DNA of 8,104 nt from UBA6054 sp964522095 (GTDB lineage Bacteria; Planctomycetota; Phycisphaerae; Phycisphaerales; UBA1924), in NCBI GenBank assembly GCA_964522095.1, contig CAZFSO010000096.1, positions 1-8,104 of the forward strand, in the 5' to 3' direction. Under the pieces are notes generated by a model. The model had not been told where the DNA came from and made no database searches. It saw only the letters and a list, made by a program, of their open reading frames with translations. Positions 6,072 to 8,104 of the stretch are shown here, in pieces. The position numbers and the translations under genes were made by a program. Within the stretch, counting starts at the first letter, position 1; each line of letters begins with the position of its first letter.

Positions 6072-7910
6072 TCACGGGCAGCCGCGGTTATAGGCGTCCA
6101 GGTAGGCCAGCAGGTCGAACACGTCGAACTCCCCGGCCGGGGCGGCGAGGTCGGCGGCCGGGTCGAGGCTGGCGTAGGCGTCGATGAAGGCGAGCAGGTC
6201 GGTCAGGTCGACGCTCTGGTCGCGGTTGAGGTCGGCCAGGCAGCCGGTGGCGCAGTCGCCGAAGCCGCAGAAGAGCGTGACGCGCACCGCGTCGGACAGC
6301 GCCGGCTCGTCGGACCCGGGTGTCTCGACCCGCCACTGCATGTAGCGGACCTGGCCGTCCAGCGCGGGGGAGAAGGGGATGGGCCAGTGGGCGGTGGCCG
6401 CCGGGGCCAGCCCGTCGGGGTGGGTGGCGGTGAACGGGCCGAGGACCTGGTCGGCGGGCACCTGGCCGTCCACGGGCGGGCTGGACGAGATGACCAGCAA
6501 CGCTTGGGCGCCCTCGGGCACGCCGGTCACGCCGAGTTTGAAGTCGTCGGCGCCGACCAGGGGCGGCGTGACGGCGATGACCTCGGGGGTCTGGCCGCCG
6601 GGGCCGGGGCGGGCGGTGCCGGTGAGGACGAAGGGGTTGGGGTCGTTGGCGGCGTCGCCGTGGAGACGGGGCGAGTCGAAGGGGAACACGCCGGCGGCCA
6701 CGCGGGGGTCGGTCAGCGTCTCTTCGAGGAACACCGTCATGTCGGCACGCTGCTGGGCGTTGAGGTTGACGTTCGCGAAGCCGTCCATGTTCTCGGGGAA
6801 CTTGTTGTTGGACGCGTAGAAGTCGACGACCTCGGCGAGGGAGTGGAACCCGCCGTTGTGCATGAAGGTGGCCCGCAAGCCCAGGTTGCGCAGGCCGGGG
6901 GTCTTGAACTTGCCGCGGTCGGCGTGCTGACCGGTCACGTTCTGGCGCCCGCGGTCCTCGACGATCGGGCGCACGCCGATGTTGCGGAAACTCTGGTCGG
7001 TGAACAGGGGCGGCACGTGGCAGACGGTGCATCGCACGGCGTCGAACGCGTCCCAGCCGCGCTTGGCGGCGGCCGAGATCGCCTCGGCGTCGCCGTTGAT
7101 GTAGTCGTCCCACGGCGACTGGTCCGCGACGAGCGTCCGCTCGTAGGTGGCGATGGCCTTGGCGATGCGGGCGGCCGTGATCTCCGAATCGCCGAAGGCG
7201 CGCCGGAACAGTTCGGGGTAGGTCCTCGCGTCGAGCACCGCGTCGGCCATGTCGGGCGGCACGTCGGCCGTCAGGGCCAGCGGGCGGGCGTGGGCGAGTT
7301 TCTCGGTGATCTGCGGCCAGGACCGGCCGTGGTGGGCCATCTCACTCGCGTCCAGCGGCGGGTTGACCGCCTGGGACTCGAACGCGGCGAACCCGATCAG
7401 GTCCACCTCGCCGGTGTCCGGGTCGACGAACACGTCCGGCGCCCGCCCGTCCCAGAAGATCTCCAGCGCGTGCCCGGCGTTGATGACGGGCGGGGCGGCC
7501 CGGCGCGAGACCTGGACGTCCAGCCCGAAGACCGGGTGGGCCAGGTAGTCGCCGTTGGCGTCGGTGTTGATCACGCCCGGAGAGCCGAACACGTCGTCGT
7601 CCGTGAACAACTGGCCGTCGAGCCCGGGGTGCCGCGCAAGGCGAGGGTCGGCCCCGCCGGAGGTCTGGACGTGGCAGGTGGCGCAGGAGACGGTGTTGTC
7701 GGCGCTGAGTTGCTCTTCGTAAAAGAGGATCTTGCCGAGAACCCGCTTCTCCTCGGTCAACTGGTTCCCGGTCGGGAACGGCACGTCGGGCAGCAGCGAG
7801 GCCCCCCGCTGCGACCCGGTCGCGGCGAACAAACCAAGACCCAGGGCGGCGGGCACGGCCACCGACGCCAGGCCGACGGGCAGGGACAGTCCGGGTCTTG
7901 TCTGGGGCAT
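6072..7910 (-). CDS. Di-heme cytochrome c peroxidase/MauG-family protein with C-terminal GC-type dockerin (first of pair)
   Basis: This 612-residue paralog of the next gene is about 60% identical to it by eye, with the same domains throughout. A hydrophobic export or anchor segment is at about 8-30. Heme-binding CATCH is at 76-80 and CTVCH at 294-298. FWDGRA is at 152-157. The peroxidatic-site pair is Gln180/Glu190. GKFKTPGLRN is at 333-342 and FMHNGG at 349-354. The acidic loop between heme 1 and FWDGR reads FTDDDVFGSPG (102-112). A beta-sandwich-like region spans about 445-548, including HWPIPFSPALDGQVRYMQW. The dockerin-like module runs from 557 to 611 between GC dipeptides: its first loop is near-canonical (DLNRDQSVD) and its second degenerate (DLAAPAGEFD). 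The start is ATG 7910, where the export segment begins, with GGAGG about 11 nt upstream. A GTG at 8081 would add 57 Pro/Arg-rich residues and was rejected. The stop is 76 nt before the next gene, so the two are probably one operon. Confidence 0.93.
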   Translation of the reverse strand: MPQTRPGLSLPVGLASVAVPAALGLGLFAATGSQRGASLLPDVPFPTGNQLTEEKRVLGKILFYEEQLSADNTVSCATCHVQTSGGADPRLARHPGLDGQLFTDDDVFGSPGVINTDANGDYLAHPVFGLDVQVSRRAAPPVINAGHALEIFWDGRAPDVFVDPDTGEVDLIGFAAFESQAVNPPLDASEMAHHGRSWPQITEKLAHARPLALTADVPPDMADAVLDARTYPELFRRAFGDSEITAARIAKAIATYERTLVADQSPWDDYINGDAEAISAAAKRGWDAFDAVRCTVCHVPPLFTDQSFRNIGVRPIVEDRGRQNVTGQHADRGKFKTPGLRNLGLRATFMHNGGFHSLAEVVDFYASNNKFPENMDGFANVNLNAQQRADMTVFLEETLTDPRVAAGVFPFDSPRLHGDAANDPNPFVLTGTARPGPGGQTPEVIAVTPPLVGADDFKLGVTGVPEGAQALLVISSSPPVDGQVPADQVLGPFTATHPDGLAPAATAHWPIPFSPALDGQVRYMQWRVETPGSDEPALSDAVRVTLFCGFGDCATGCLADLNRDQSVDLTDLLAFIDAYASLDPAADLAAPAGEFDVFDLLAYLDAYNRGCP

Positions 7911-7921
7911 CGTGTCAGGAA

Positions 7922-7926
7922 CCTCC
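7922..7926 (-). promoter_or_regulatory. Ribosome binding site of the first peroxidase gene
   Basis: GGAGG on the minus strand lies 11 nt before the ATG at 7910, slightly further than ideal. It supports ATG 7910 rather than the GTG at 8081, which lies inside a hairpin arm. Confidence 0.5.
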
Positions 7927-7962
7927 GGCGGCACGAACGGCCGCGAAGGGACAGGGTACCCG

Positions 7963-7991
7963 AAACCGCCGGGGATTCCCAGCGGTTTTTT
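7963..7991 (+). terminator. Intrinsic-terminator-like hairpin pointing away from the peroxidase operon
   Basis: On the plus strand a 7-bp stem (AAACCGC 7963-7969 with GCGGTTT 7982-7988), one C.A mismatch, 3 more bp and a GATT loop are followed by an uninterrupted T6 run (7986-7991). That is a good intrinsic-terminator shape for plus-strand RNA. On the minus strand only TTT follows, so it would be poor for a transcript entering from beyond 8104. No plus-strand gene lies upstream, since both peroxidase genes are on the minus strand. It could stop antisense transcription, or act as an RNA structure in the operon's 5' leader. Confidence 0.5.
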
Positions 7992-8056
7992 GCGGGGCGG
8001 CCGGGGGGAGTTTCCCCTGGGCGGGCGGGGGGTGTGTCTCATCCCATATCCGGTAC

Positions 8057-8082
8057 CGTGCTCTTCGTCCTCGAAGAGCACG
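8057..8082. other. 11-bp perfect hairpin upstream of the peroxidase operon, partly repeated at the window edge
   Basis: CGTGCTCTTCG (8057-8067) and CGAAGAGCACG (8072-8082) form a perfect 11-bp stem around a TCCT loop. The first 8 bases of the left arm recur at 8097-8104, 40 nt further on, and the window ends there. No T-run follows on either strand. It may be the 3'-end hairpin of a neighbouring gene, a repeat unit or an operator. No clear -35/-10 pair for the operon was found between here and 7910. Confidence 0.45.
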
Positions 8083-8104
8083 CGTTGGGGTGAGGGCGTG
8101 CTCT

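Noticed and set aside
3794..6187. Plus-strand open frame of 797 codons opposite the second peroxidase gene
   Set aside because: It is antisense to a solid gene, low-complexity in translation, and crosses the glycosyltransferase stop and the intergenic gap with no start signal.
7911..8081. 57-residue N-terminal extension of the first peroxidase (GTG 8081)
   Set aside because: It is Pro/Arg-rich, would bury the export segment, and its start codon lies in a hairpin arm. ATG 7910 has a GGAGG and begins the hydrophobic segment.
5685..8093. Plus-strand open frame of 802 codons opposite the first peroxidase gene
   Set aside because: It runs antisense to a gene with clear heme motifs and full family signatures. 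Its translation is Gly/Val/Arg/Ala-rich with no recognisable domain, as expected from high-GC codon bias.

Overview
The window is about 70% GC and reads as a chromosomal segment of a member of Planctomycetota, most likely class Phycisphaerae / order Phycisphaerales. This rests on two things. Two secreted proteins end in a paired EF-hand module bracketed by Gly-Cys dipeptides, the 'GC-type dockerin' style common in that group. The sigma-54 protein also starts with a region I (SQQMRLGQQMKLAPRMIQSM) that I associate with planctomycete RpoN. The placement is inference from protein character; there is no rRNA marker here. No tRNA, rRNA, CRISPR array, insertion sequence or phage gene was seen, and no stretch over 300 bases lacks a gene.

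Layout. (1) Bases 1-77 hold a hairpin and short GC-rich tandem repeats just past the 3' end of rpoN. (2) Bases 78-2364, minus strand: recR (recombination mediator) followed 46 nt later by rpoN (sigma-54), probably co-transcribed. A near-consensus sigma-54 -24/-12 element lies directly upstream of recR, so the unit carrying rpoN may itself be read by sigma-54. (3) Bases 2455-3960, plus strand and divergent from recR: a membrane glycosyltransferase of the ArnT/PMT-like GT-C type, in which the usual acidic Asp-Glu motif reads Thr-Glu. (4) Bases 3961-4162: a convergent gap of about 200 nt crowded with palindromes, including an 18-bp inverted repeat whose loop carries a Shine-Dalgarno-like sequence and an ATG for a possible 30-residue Cys-containing peptide. 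(5) Bases 4163-7910, minus strand: two tandem paralogous di-heme cytochrome c peroxidase/MauG-family proteins. Each has the order N-terminal hydrophobic export segment, two CXXCH hemes, beta-sandwich-like domain, GC-type dockerin. They are 76 nt apart and probably form an operon, with the 7910-6072 gene first. (6) Bases 7911-8104: the leader/promoter region of that operon, with a terminator-like hairpin pointing against it, a G-rich block and an 11-bp hairpin at the window edge.

How the genes work together. recR and rpoN are housekeeping/regulatory and unrelated in function to the rest. The glycosyltransferase probably modifies a lipid-linked or surface glycan. The peroxidase pair is expected outside the cytoplasm, where di-heme enzymes reduce peroxide or oxidise a substrate; the dockerin-like tails suggest anchoring to a surface partner not encoded here. 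The least ordinary parts are the duplicated peroxidase-dockerin pair with matching loss of the second calcium loop, the sigma-54-like site before recR-rpoN, and the structured convergent gap at 3961-4162.
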